Under the pieces are notes generated by a model. The model saw only the letters and a list, made by a program, of their open reading frames with translations. It ran no database searches and was not told the origin of the DNA. A stretch of DNA of 64,000 nucleotides from Rhexocercosporidium sp. MPI-PUGE-AT-0058 (Eukaryota; Ascomycota; Leotiomycetes; Helotiales): positions 1,922,001 through 1,986,000 of the forward strand of contig JAGTJL010000010.1 of the NCBI GenBank assembly GCA_020746875.1. The letters are read 5' to 3'. Position 1 is the stretch's first letter, and each line of letters starts with the position of its first letter. Positions 46,325 to 57,040 of this stretch are shown one piece after another. Position numbers and translations under genes: made by a program.

Positions 46325-47955
46325 TCAATCATCTCTGATTCGAATCGCCTTGGCTTTGACTATACAAAGCCATGCGTCAAAGTTTTGGCCGTATCCCGTT
46401 CCGTATTTAACCAAAGAAGGAGAGACCGCAAATGCTGCGCGCTCAGTGTAATGAACTTCTTGGAAAACATCTACCCAATCACCCTCGAGGTGTTCAAAAG
46501 TATCCGGCGTCGTCAGCTGCACCCGACTTCGTTGTTGAGCAAAGATAGCAGCAGCATCCCAGCCCTTCCTGACTAACCTCTCGAGCTGATCGCCTTTGGC
46601 CAGGATAGTGTGCAGTTCATAGTCCGTGTAGATAAACCGCGAGAGGATAGAATCAGTGATTTCCTTCACACGTTCGCCTTTCTTTATCGGTGTAATTTTG
46701 TCAAGCATCTCCTTGGCCGTGATGCTTCGCCACCTTTCCGATGACTCGGTCGGTCGTGGAATACTTCCGGGACCTTGATTTTTATTAGCAAATGTCGGAA
46801 ATCTAGGCTTGAACTCAAAGACTGACCATCCCCAAAGATTGTGCCCCATGCTTGAGACATGATTGTTTTCTCAAATCCAAAAAGAATGAAAGGGGTCTGG
46901 AAGCATTCCATGTAGAGCTGCCGCCAAAGGAAACTCTCAGCGAGGAATTTTATTGGGATGTCGTCGGTGGTATACGCACTCAGTAGCTGGCCGTCGAGAA
47001 CTGTAGATTGTTTTTTGGATTTCAGCAAAGCAGTTTTTAATTGCCTTGAAAAGGAGGATACTTGATGCTGCAGTTGCACGAACGCTTCTCTGAGATCGGA
47101 ATCAGTGCATGGTTGGAAGTTGTCGAGTGCACTCAAACGCTCTCCCTGAATAGCTCGCAGTTGGGCTTTCAAGCGCTTGTTCTCTATTCTGAGCTCATTT
47201 TCTAACCGATTGTCGAGCGTCGTCAATGGTACGCTGAAGGAAGCAGACGGCTCAGCAGGTGACATGGGCATGGTGGCATAGGTTTCGTCTGAACGACTTC
47301 TTTCTAACGTTGATAGGTCGTTTGAATTTGATTTCTGGTGTTTACCAGAGGATCTGTGGCGCGAGTCGGTTGATGGTAGATGCTGCATACTCCTTCGTGT
47401 CTTTGGTGATCGAGAAGATGAGGCTTCAAGATCTGTGAACGTTGTTCGAGTTGTTTCGTGATGACCTGGTTTGAATTAGATGTTGCCCTGGATATCAACC
47501 CGACAATAAGAAAATGTCCTTTTCAAATTTCAACCGTACAACTCGTGTTTGAAAGCGCTGAATTAAAGTGAAAAGGAAGAAAGACACATGAGAAATATCA
47601 ATTTTTCCACACTAAGCACGCATTTGCAGACTCAAGTAAGTCCTTGTCGAGTTATTCTACCTTCTGGATATAGAATTGAACTGGGCCCAGAAAAAAATCA
47701 CTTCTTACCCTGGAAAGCATGAGATCCCGTTTCTTGACTAAACGTGCCATACTCTCTACTTGCAGGAAGCTGAGCAGCTTCGGTATATCCGTCCGCTCTC
47801 TTGTGCTGAGAATGCTTATTATGGTGAGTTTGGCCTCTCGATACCGTAGTTGGGTCCTCATCTTCCGCCACAACCCTCTGCACCTCAGAATCTCCTTCGT
47901 CGTCATCCTCCTCCTCTTCTGGCAAGTCCCAATGATGTTGCGAGTATGGATCCAT
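46325..47955 (-). CDS. Coiled-coil protein of unknown function
   Basis: Three exons (47709-47955, 46827-47465, 46325-46773) with introns of 243 and 53 bp, giving 444 aa. All junctions are in phase. The start is a clear ATG (MDPYSQHHWDLPEEEEDDDE). Residues 1-85 are acidic and His/Gln-rich. Residues 85-150 are Ser/Thr/Arg-rich and disordered. A coiled coil (NRLENELRIENKRLKAQLRA) follows near 160-190. The C-terminal 250 residues look folded, with LAESFLWRQLYMECFQTPFI, a segment formed across intron 2, and LVRKGWDAAAIFAQQ. I do not recognise the family. It resembles orphan fungal proteins of coiled-coil plus helical-domain type. It is divergent from the Hsp70-like gene (559 bp between starts). 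The 243-bp intron is the longest in the window and might hide another small exon. Confidence 0.65.
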
Positions 47956-48513
47956 TTTTGTTCATTTGAGTATTGAAGTCGCGTTGAAAATATCAAGACC
48001 TCTCTCACAACTGCGAGTGAGGAGAATATGGTAGTGCGGGCCGCGACCACAAATATTGTGTTGGGTGTCTAGACAGTGAATTCGGTGTGAGTGCCTTAAA
48101 AAGCCACATTGTTGGGATTGGTTCATCTCATGTGCCACGCCCCGACTGTTTTCATGGTTTAACGGCCATTCAATAGGATATGCAGGAGCCTATAAGCTGC
48201 CACGAGAATAACATACCTGATATATATGCAGCCACTACCAATCACCACGGTTGAGGCTTCTGAAATTAGGCAGTCATGCAGATAAGCAGACTACTGCTGG
48301 CAGCAAGAAGAGGGTGGCTAGTCTGCATTGCAGTGCAGTTGATCGGAAAGACCGAAAGTGCAAGTGTCGTCAAGAATGGCTCTCTTCTTTAGCCTTCCTG
48401 CCAGCTATGGGCATGCAATCCATGACCAAACCGCAAAGTTGTCGCACCAAATCGTGGCAAGTTTCTCAAACTATTGACTATCCATCAATGTGTATTCAAC
48501 TGCAGTCTCAAAA
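47956..48513. promoter_or_regulatory. Divergent intergenic region
   Basis: Between the starts of the coiled-coil gene (minus) and the Hsp70-like gene (plus). Frames here (48251-48544) lack protein-like features. No specific site recognised. Confidence 0.35.
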
Positions 48514-50855
48514 ATGCCCGAAGAAGCAAGTGAAGTTCTTGTGATTGCCATAGACTATGGCACGACGTTCACAGGTCCGTAGATCATATGCGGAAAACTG
48601 GGGATTCCAGATGACTGACAGAAGTGAAAAACTCCAGGTGTTGCATATGGCCACAGAAATGGACTTCGTCGCCCAACGCATGGTGACATCCAGTGCATCG
48701 ATGACTGGCCTGGCACTTCAAGAAATTCAAGCAGCCAGAAGGTTCCTAGTGAAGTGGCATACTCTGAGAACCGATTTGATTGGGGAAACAAGATTCAACC
48801 GCGAAACCGTCAGCGAGAAGCGTGGACAAAACTTCTCTTGGACGAGACTCAAAGAGAAAACCAATTAGCACTAATGCAGGAACTAGAAATGGAACAGAAT
48901 GGAGGAAACGGTGGCAGATCTCCATGTGAGGTCCCTAAAGAGCCTGTTGACATTGTGTCCGACTTCTTGACCGGAGTGAGGAAACACGTGGAGACTACCC
49001 TCAAGATTCGATATGCTAGCATGCTGCAGTCACTATGCAGAGAGGTCGTTATCACAGTCCCGGCGGTCTGGTCAGATAAAGCAAAGAATCTGACTTACAA
49101 GGCTGTTTGCAATGCTGGGTTCAATGCAGAAAATACCAAAATATCTATGATTACCGAACCGGAAGCCGCAGCCATATACGCCCTGCGAGATCTGAAAGAC
49201 GGCCCTTTTACAACTATTCAAGTGAGTTAGGATTGGTTGCAAATTCCAAGTACCGAAATGCTTTAGTCTTTTGTCAGCGAAGAAAACCACATTTGATACA
49301 TCCAACTTCGGCTTCCCATATTTCTGTACTTCTGTATGTTGAGCATGGCAATACTGACTCCTCGTCACGAAAGCCTGGCGATCATTTTGTTGTCTGTGAT
49401 GCGGGAGGTGGAACTGTTGTGAGTTCAAGATATTCCAGAAACGTGCTCGCGGTCAGCTCATTCGTCCACATAGGATATCATCACCTATCGGGTCGAATCT
49501 ACGAAAGACGCCTTTATAATAAAAGAAGCTGTGGTCGGTACAGGTCAGAACTATCACGATACTCAATATCATGTTTCTAATACAATTCAAGGTGACAAGT
49601 GCGGAGCAATATTTATCGACAGGGAGTTCAAGTCATGGCTTCAAAGAAAGCTCGGAGCAGAAAAGTTCGGGATGATTAGACATGAATGGTTAAGGCCTGA
49701 AAGTCGAATGATGAGGACGTTCGAAGAAGCCAAGATGTCGTTCGAGGATGATAATATCATGGCATTCGTTACAATGCCGCCAGAAATAAGTCGAGAGGAC
49801 GATGAAGCCTTAGATATTGAAGATGGTGAAATGCGCCTTGATCCGTAAGTAAATGCAGAGTTTTTGAATCTGCGATATTCATGCAGCTAATAGATTGTGA
49901 AACTTGCAGGGAAGACATGCGAGAGATATTCGACCCGTGTGTCAATCGAGTGTTGACTCTCGTAGACAGTCAAATAGATGAGATTTCGTCTCAGGGTGCG
50001 ACAGTAAAGGTACTTTTAATCTTTCTCCGCTAATAAAGCCCGTTAAAATATCAAGACTAGGTGGAAAGTCAAACTGAACTTTTGTCTAGTACATACTGGT
50101 TGTGGGAGGGTTTGGAAAGTCGATGTACTTGTTGAAGAGAATCAGAGAAAGATATTCAGCAAGAAACATTGAAATTGTTCGTCCTAGTAACTCGTAAGTC
50201 GATCTCATAACGCACAAGTTGCTGATAGATAGATACTGATCGAGTTGGAAGATGGTCTGCAGTTGTACGGGGCGCAGTCATGGAAAAATTAGACCCAGTG
50301 GGAAAGTCTCTTGTCCAACTTCGTTTATGTCGCCGCCATTACGGAGCAAGCTTGTCACAACCGTTCGACGAATCGACACATGGAGGCGATCCTGAAGCAA
50401 ACGTGCTGTTGGATGAACGTACTGGTGTTCGTTTTGTGAAAGGTATATCGTTCCATTCTCCATATTGGCACTTGCCAACAAAGTAAACAGGGTGTATGAC
50501 ATGGTTACTCTCCAAGGGAGACCAACTACAGAGCTCGAAACCTAAAACAACCGAAATCGAAATCCCTCAGAGGCTCAATGAAGGACCCGATAAGTCATTT
50601 GAGATCAAGATACTTGCCTGGAATGAAAGTGACCCGCCAAAAAGGGAAATCAAAGGACTAGAACAGGTCTGTGTGCTGAGCATAAACCTTACAGGTCTGT
50701 CGCCGGCATTACTTCAAACCAAGGATATTGCAGACAAGAAGTCTCTTAGTATAGTGGTTTGTAAATTCGAGATCAAGATCGAAGGTTCTATGCTCGAATT
50801 TCGGGTCCTGGTGGGGGGTCAGGAATACTGTAGAGCTCTGGCAAGAGATGCTTGA
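48514..50855 (+). CDS. Fungal Hsp70-like ATPase (HSPA12-type)
   Basis: Nine exons: 48514-48574, 48638-49221, 49344-49418, 49474-49543, 49592-49844, 49910-50009, 50090-50193, 50252-50442, 50491-50855. All are in phase, giving 600 aa. The 5' end of exon 3 is the least certain point. The actin-like ATPase motifs are intact: VIAIDYGTTFTGVAYG (phosphate 1), VVITVPAVWSDKAK, TEPEAAAIYALRD, VVCDAGGGTVDIITY (phosphate 2) and YILVVGGFGKSMYL (adenosine). The last 180 residues replace the canonical substrate-binding domain with a short beta-rich region (WLLSKGDQL, then LEQVCVLSINLTGL). Such divergent Hsp70s are expanded in filamentous fungi, often near HET genes, and their function is mostly unknown. A HET gene follows on the same strand 0.5 kb downstream. 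Confidence 0.85.
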
Positions 50856-51339
50856 GTGAGTTTGGAAAATTTGCGGAGCTTTGAGGTCAAGCAATTCAGA
50901 AAGCCTTATCATACGGGCAATTGTACGTTTTTTGCATGATAGTAATTCCGTCTTAATCATCTGCGAGAAGGTTTGCAGCCGCATATATCGCCCCCGTTTA
51001 GCTGCAGGGGCACCAGACATCACAATGACTTGCTTATCTCGAAGCCTAAAGTTACCAAGCGGCTAAGTGACCTTATTGGCCCAACAAGAGAGTGTGTCGC
51101 TTCTCGCCATGTCATCTTGCATGAATGCCCAACTAAGATTCAGCTTCCTCGAAGATGTTAACTGCACCAAGCTTCACATCTACGGCTTTGGAGACCGGAG
51201 CAGCAAGTTGATTACCACTGATCCCGCTTTTCGTATTCTTAAGAAGCTCGGATCTGAGCCTGCGGTCACATTTTCTTGTTCACATACCTCCACTGCTGAG
51301 CATCAACATTTTCTCCATTTAGCCGCAGTCGTATCAACC
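50856..51339. other. Intergenic between Hsp70-like and HET genes
   Basis: The HET frame is open back to 51067 with an in-frame ATG at 51109 (MSSCMNAQLRFSFLEDV). This region is therefore leader or, less likely, an N-terminal extension of the HET protein. Confidence 0.4.
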
Positions 51340-52956
51340 ATGCGTCTTTTGAACACCATCACTCGTGAACTGGAGGAGTTCTATCACGACATTCCTGAAT
51401 ATGCCATATTATCACACACATGGGATGAAAAGGAGCTGTTGTTCGATGACCTGAAACATTCCAATCCGAAAGGGCTCCCTGGATTTGAAAAGGTGGACAG
51501 GTGTTGCAAGCTTGCAGCAGGTCGAGGATTCGAGTACGTCTGGATAGATACTTGCTGCATTGATAAGAACAGCAGTGCAGAGTTACAAGAGGCTATTAAC
51601 TCCATGTATCGATGGTACAAGAACGCAGAAGTATGCTTTGCCTATCTTTCAGATGTCCCGAGCAGTACGAACCCAGCAAGAACAGGATTTGCAACCAGTC
51701 TGTGGTTTACCCGGGGATGGACACTTCAAGAATTGATTGCACCGCGGATAGTCGAGTTCTACGGAAGGAATGAAGATGGGGAGTGGGGAGAGATTGGTAC
51801 AAAATCTTCCCTACGAGACGTGGTTGCGGAAATCACCGGAGTGCCGATTGCTGTCCTCAAAACTGGCAGCCTTGCGAACCTCAGCGTTGCGACAAGAATG
51901 TCTTGGGCTTCACGAAGGCAAACGAAACGGGAGGAAGACCGAGCGTACTCGTTGATGGGCATTTTTGATGTGCACATGACCATGGTGTATGGAGAAGGAA
52001 AACGGGCTTTCGGGAGGTTGCAAGAAGAAATCATGAAGGTGTCAAATGACCACTCCTTGTTCGCTTGGAGTTCTCCGAAACGTCACATACGGCATTGGAC
52101 CGGGCAAGGTCTTCTCGCGGACTCACCTGCCGACTTTTTCCATTCTGGACAGTACCACTGCTCAGAGCATAGTGAAGGTGCTGCTGCATATCAAATTACG
52201 AATGTCGGACTTCGTGTCCAATTTCCTCTCGTTCCACGGTCAGAATGCCAGTCTGATTTAGTGTTTGACGAAGAAGATGATATCGAGGAGGGCACGGTGC
52301 CGCTGGAGTTCACCGAATACTTCGCCATATTGAACTGCTGCAGAAGTTTCAATGGTTTGAAAAGGCTTGGCATTATTTTGCGATTGACTGAGGATGAAAA
52401 TGGCGAGGAAAGGGGAGTTCGGTGCCATACAAGAGGGGTTATTGATATTTCGCCTGAAGATTTTGCCAAGGCTACAAAAAAAGTAGTCTACATCACAAGG
52501 AATAGGGCCGATGTTCTAGGACAGCAACAAAGTCCGTACATCGACTGTCATATATCGCTCTCCATTATTTCTGCAGCAGAGAACAACATCATTGATGCAT
52601 GGCCTGCTCCGGAGGTCGATGGAGCTATGAAAGCTAAAGGGAGAGCAAGCAAGGCAGTCCTCGCAGCAATTATCATCAAAAAGCCACCAGGGCTGGATGA
52701 AAAGGATTTTGCTGTTGTTATGGGACTCTACGATGGCGAGGCTTGGTGTGATGTTGTACCTGATGTTGGGAGCCGAAGTGCCAAGAAGATCTGGAAAAGT
52801 CACAAATATGATGATCAAAAAGATCGAAAGACAAGTTCTCTGCAAGGAACTCGCTCGGTTTCTGTGGCTGTGAGAAGGAGAGGCACACGGCTGCCAAAAA
52901 TTGAGACTGACATAGCGTACACCCTCTCGGCTACAATTTCTGAAGGAGAACGCTAG
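51340..52956 (+). CDS. HET-domain protein, intact
   Basis: Single exon, 538 aa from the ATG at 51340. MRLLNTITRELEEFYHDIPE is the standard beginning of HET proteins of the MRLL/NWD-type class. HET blocks are complete: YAILSHTWDEKELLFDDL, KVDRCCKLAAGRGFEYVWID, then TCCIDKNSSAELQEAINSMY, VCFAYLSDVPSS and SLWFTRGWTLQELIAPRIVE. Next come ATRMSWASRRQTKREEDRAY and SLMGIFDVHMTMVYGEG, the usual end of the module. Residues about 250-538 are a C-terminal region without NACHT or WD repeats. HET domains are TIR-related effectors of incompatibility cell death. The protein has no signal peptide. Of the three HET loci in the window, this is the only one that looks functional. Confidence 0.92.
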   Translation: MRLLNTITRELEEFYHDIPEYAILSHTWDEKELLFDDLKHSNPKGLPGFEKVDRCCKLAAGRGFEYVWIDTCCIDKNSSAELQEAINSMYRWYKNAEVCFAYLSDVPSSTNPARTGFATSLWFTRGWTLQELIAPRIVEFYGRNEDGEWGEIGTKSSLRDVVAEITGVPIAVLKTGSLANLSVATRMSWASRRQTKREEDRAYSLMGIFDVHMTMVYGEGKRAFGRLQEEIMKVSNDHSLFAWSSPKRHIRHWTGQGLLADSPADFFHSGQYHCSEHSEGAAAYQITNVGLRVQFPLVPRSECQSDLVFDEEDDIEEGTVPLEFTEYFAILNCCRSFNGLKRLGIILRLTEDENGEERGVRCHTRGVIDISPEDFAKATKKVVYITRNRADVLGQQQSPYIDCHISLSIISAAENNIIDAWPAPEVDGAMKAKGRASKAVLAAIIIKKPPGLDEKDFAVVMGLYDGEAWCDVVPDVGSRSAKKIWKSHKYDDQKDRKTSSLQGTRSVSVAVRRRGTRLPKIETDIAYTLSATISEGER

Positions 52957-54426
52957 TTTCTACTGTGAAGATTGCGGGCTGATAAAGCTTCAAATTTGAG
53001 ACTTCAACCTTTTGATACAGTGCTGCAAACATTTTATACGTATCGCACGGAATCATAGCGTGGCTGGATTATGCTTCTTGGGGGAACATAAGCATGCCTT
53101 GCAAAAATTTAAGACGATAAATTGGGTAGATCGTACCGCATCCAAGCTGCTAGCACGAAAGTTAAGACTGAGACCGGATTTACCCTCAGTACAAAATAGC
53201 CACTAAATGTATTTGGTCCCAAAGATAGATCATAGCTAAAGTCGAAGTCTTGGAAAACTCTGGCAGAGATCAAGTTAAGCGAGACTAATAAACCGAGTCA
53301 AACTCAAAAGGCTTGAGCAAAAGCCAGTCTACGTAACCCAGTCTAATTAACCATTCATTCCCCGAATTTCTACTTTTTTAACTTCGTTCTTTCACGAAGA
53401 AACTCCAGACATACTTGCCAAGGAAAATGATCAAATTTACACCCTGTATGGGCGCTAGTGGGAACTGTATCGCCCTCCTTACGTAGTCTTGGGTTTGAAA
53501 GAAATTCTAAGGAAAAGGGAAGGCTTGGCTGCCGCTCATACGAGATATGCAGATTTTAGGGTAGCACATGATCGTAAGAAGATCATACCTAGTAAATTTT
53601 TAATAGAAGATTTACGCCAACCTATTATGTCAATCTATCCAAGTTCATCACCTCCTCAAACAGCTAAAGCGACCCGAATGCCATCGCAAAGCCTCAAGAA
53701 ATGCAGGTGCCAATTATCGGTATTTGTTGGAATCGAAGAGGGCAGTTGGACATACGGCCGTCACGGCGAATCCAGGAAACATCTCGTTCATCCGAGATGC
53801 CACGAGTATAAGCCAAATCCACTATTCGAAAATCTAGTGGCTTGAGCTTCGCTTTCCCCATCGATTCTCCTAGGTACGGCGAACTTCAAAAAGCGGAAGA
53901 TGACGAGAGCCCCGAATGATAACCTAGAATTTCACCACAGAATTGTCCATAATTCTTCGTCACTTTCGATGACTTATGGATATCGCTCGCAATGAAGCTC
54001 TAAGACCGAAAGATGTGTTCCCAAAACCCCCGTACTTGAAGCACTAGACCAGTCTCTATTCGGATGACGCACAATCGATCCATTCCACAAGTAACCCAAG
54101 TCATTACGGTTGTCGTCGTGACATCTCCCTAAGCACTCTTCTAATTCTAATATACTAGGGGCGACTAAGATATATAAGGGTTCTAGAGCTAATATCAGTG
54201 AGTACTCCGAAGGTTTCTTCGGTTCAGAATTGCTAGGCGAAGCTTGAATAAAACAAGACCCAGCTGGCCCCTTTCCCAAAAATAAGATTTCACGTGACAT
54301 CAGCCATTGGCAAATCTTCGTCGCGTCCCCCCAATTTATCCAAGGGTGAAGTTCCCAACTTCACTCCCCCTTGAAAAGTATATTTCCACCACCACTCTTT
54401 TCCGACGCGCAAATGCGGTCTTCTAC
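52957..54426. other. 1.5-kb intergenic region, possible old mobile-element debris
   Basis: AT-richer than its surroundings. Frames at 53489-53845 (plus, no ATG) and 53974-54300 (minus) have protein-like stretches but no recognisable family. They may be relics of a mobile element. The promoter of the phosphoesterase gene is at the right end, CT-rich near 54320-54400. Confidence 0.35.
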
Positions 54427-56217
54427 ATGTATCTCCTCTCTGTTCTTCGTTATGCGCTCTTGCTTTTAGTGCCGTTGTGCTCGATCCTCACGACATATCT
54501 CTACCTCTATCCAGCATTCCATCTCTGCGCGTTCCCTTCCCCTGAGGGTAATCCACGATCCGAATATGTCAACACTCTTCGAAGCCACGCGCCGTATACT
54601 TCCCCGGATGGTAGTAAGGTAGCACCCTTCCGTTTACTTGCGTTGGGCGATCCACAACTCGAAGGGGAGTCCTCGATACCCGACGTCAATGCTGCGAACT
54701 TCCCCAACCTGTCCAAATTCTGGAAAGATGCCCTTCTCCTCGATGGCACTAAGCACAATCCTCTGCAGCGTTTGCGGCATAGTCTTCACGACCTTATCGA
54801 CTTCTACTTGGACGACATTCCAAAAGCTCTAGAGGTTTACCGCAAGCGACTTGATCATGTTGGAAATGACTACTATCTGGGACACATATACAGGACGATG
54901 CATTGGTGGACAGACCCTACACATGTTACCGTGCTTGGGGACTTGGTGGGTAGCCAATGGATTGACGACGAGGAGTTCGACAGCCGGGGTTGGAGATATT
55001 GGAATCGAGTTTTCAATGGCGGAGTCAAGGTCTCCGACGAGCTGGCATCACAACCTTCAGACGACTTTCAGGGTACCCTTGTGCTTGGAGAGGATGCCGC
55101 AGCTTGGAAAAAGAGAATCATCAACGTAGCTGGAAACCATGATGTTGGATATGCTGGTGATCTTTCCCAGGATCGCATGGCGCGATTCACGAGGGTGTTT
55201 GGCAAGGCGAACTATGAGTTGCGATTCCAATTACCAGGGAACTCAACAGCTGTCGCCAAAGAGGGTGAAGAAAGCACAGAAGGGAAGCCGATCCCGGAAC
55301 TACGAATCGTAGTATTCAACGACATGAATCTTGATACACCTGTCGGATCCCAGGAGATGCAGGACGAGACATACGGCTTCTTGAACAACATTATAACATC
55401 ATCCCACGATGTTGCTCGTGCTGCGCACTTCACTATTGTGCTTACTCATATCCCAATGCATAAAGAGGCTGGGATATGTGTGGATGGTCCGTTCTTCGAC
55501 TTCTACAATGGGGAGTTTGGAAATGGAGTGAGGGAGCAAAATCATTTGTCCAAGGACGCCTCGAAAGGATTTCTGGAAGGCATATTCGGCAAGAATGGAA
55601 ACCCAGATGTACCAGGCGGAGGATATGGAAGGAATGGTGTGATTTTGACAGGACATGACCATGAAGGATGCAATGTGTATCATTACATAAATCACTCCTC
55701 GCCAGAACGACAATGGGAAGCTACAACATGGCCGAAAGCTATATCTGCCGATATCGTGGATAAACCAGGGATACCTGGCCTTCGAGAGATCACGGTACAG
55801 AGCATGATGGGTGGGTTTGCAGGCAACGCCGGACTGATGAGTTTATGGTTTGATGAGGAGACTTGGGATTGGAAGTTTGAATTTACGAATTGCGGCCTCG
55901 GAACTCAACATATATGGTGGTTGGTGCATATTCTGGATCTCATCGCATTGGGTATTGGACTGGTCTACGGGGCCATTCTTCTGGGTGGGCATTTCACGAA
56001 GCCCAGGAACGAAACGAAGCCAAGGCATATGGGGAACGGAAAGGCAAAAGCTTGTCCAGTGGAGAAACGAGTTCAAATTGGAGACGTGTTCAACAAGGGT
56101 AACAGTTCGAAGCCCACAAAAGGTCCTAGTGTACGTTTAGGGGGCAGCCGAAACCTCAGAACGGAGCTGAGCATGATAAATCTGGATTCGAGGACCCGAA
56201 ATAGTTTCGGTTTGTGA
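54427..56217 (+). CDS. TED1: Ted1/PGAP5-type metallophosphoesterase (GPI remodelling)
   Basis: Single exon, 596 aa from the first in-frame ATG at 54427. The N-terminal membrane anchor is LLSVLRYALLLLVPLCSILT. The calcineurin-like metal-binding blocks are in order: LALGDPQLEG (Asp75), VTVLGDLVGSQW, NVAGNHDVGYAGD, LTHIPMHKEAG and LTGHDHEGCNVYHY. A second membrane helix follows near residue 510 (LDLIALGIGLVYGAILLGG), then a basic cytosolic tail. This is the architecture of yeast Ted1 and mammalian MPPE1/PGAP5, ER enzymes that remove ethanolamine phosphate from the GPI glycan before export of GPI-anchored proteins. Start in AC-rich context (TCTACATGT), plausible. No introns. Confidence 0.9.
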   Translation: MYLLSVLRYALLLLVPLCSILTTYLYLYPAFHLCAFPSPEGNPRSEYVNTLRSHAPYTSPDGSKVAPFRLLALGDPQLEGESSIPDVNAANFPNLSKFWKDALLLDGTKHNPLQRLRHSLHDLIDFYLDDIPKALEVYRKRLDHVGNDYYLGHIYRTMHWWTDPTHVTVLGDLVGSQWIDDEEFDSRGWRYWNRVFNGGVKVSDELASQPSDDFQGTLVLGEDAAAWKKRIINVAGNHDVGYAGDLSQDRMARFTRVFGKANYELRFQLPGNSTAVAKEGEESTEGKPIPELRIVVFNDMNLDTPVGSQEMQDETYGFLNNIITSSHDVARAAHFTIVLTHIPMHKEAGICVDGPFFDFYNGEFGNGVREQNHLSKDASKGFLEGIFGKNGNPDVPGGGYGRNGVILTGHDHEGCNVYHYINHSSPERQWEATTWPKAISADIVDKPGIPGLREITVQSMMGGFAGNAGLMSLWFDEETWDWKFEFTNCGLGTQHIWWLVHILDLIALGIGLVYGAILLGGHFTKPRNETKPRHMGNGKAKACPVEKRVQIGDVFNKGNSSKPTKGPSVRLGGSRNLRTELSMINLDSRTRNSFGL

Positions 56218-57040
56218 ATAGGGGACGATCCGTACTGTACAATACCCAGAAATACACATCGGCAATAAGGTCGATTATGCCAGTACCGCAGCCGAAGTAA
56301 CTTTTTCGTCTCTCAGTACCATTATGCCAAGTGGCAATCTTTGCATGCTTCGGGCAGTATTTTCATTCATTCTCATTATCGCACAGTCGCGTTGTTATCG
56401 ATGAACGGGAGACACATTTCATTCCATCATCCCAGAAGAGTTGAATCAGCCTGTTCTATGTTCTGGATCCGGAGTATGCCTAATTTCTTCTCTCATCTAA
56501 TATCACCAGATTATTCTTATTATCCGCTGTTGGAAACACAACCTCCTCTGCAGGTTCTGTGTATTAATTCCCCACTGTATCTTTTCGAAAGCCGTTTCAG
56601 CAGACCCCGAGAAAGACGAAGGAGCAGTGGGAGGATCTGGTGTGGGGATCTCTGTCGTGCAAATTGGAAAAACCGACGTATGGGAAGCTAAGTACAGGTG
56701 AAAACTTCGGGGAAGGTCAATTTTGTGAGCTGAGCAGTAGGAATTCACTTGTTGCGTTGAGGTTTAAGGGATGCTTGCTGACTGAGAAGGATACAACATG
56801 CGAAAGGCCGTGTGAGGGAATGGTCGCTTGGAATTCTATCCAAGCGTAGCGTATTCCGAGACCGAAGCGTTGGAAGGCAAGTGCAACAGTCAGCCACATG
56901 TGATAGATTGTGAAAAGAGCACCTATCCAGCATACATGGAGAGACAGGGTAAAATCCCAGTCTACATTCGCATGAATTTCCAAAACAGATATATCATCAT
57001 TTCAAAGCCAAAGGCCATTAACATTACAGAGGTCATTTCT
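56218..57040. other. Intergenic between convergent genes
   Basis: 3' flanks of the Ted1-type gene (plus) and the pectate lyase gene (minus). Overlapping frames on both strands without features. Confidence 0.45.

Noticed and set aside
53489..54300. Possible transposon protein remnants
   Set aside because: Protein-like stretches exist on both strands, but no transposase or gag/pol motif or terminal repeat could be identified.
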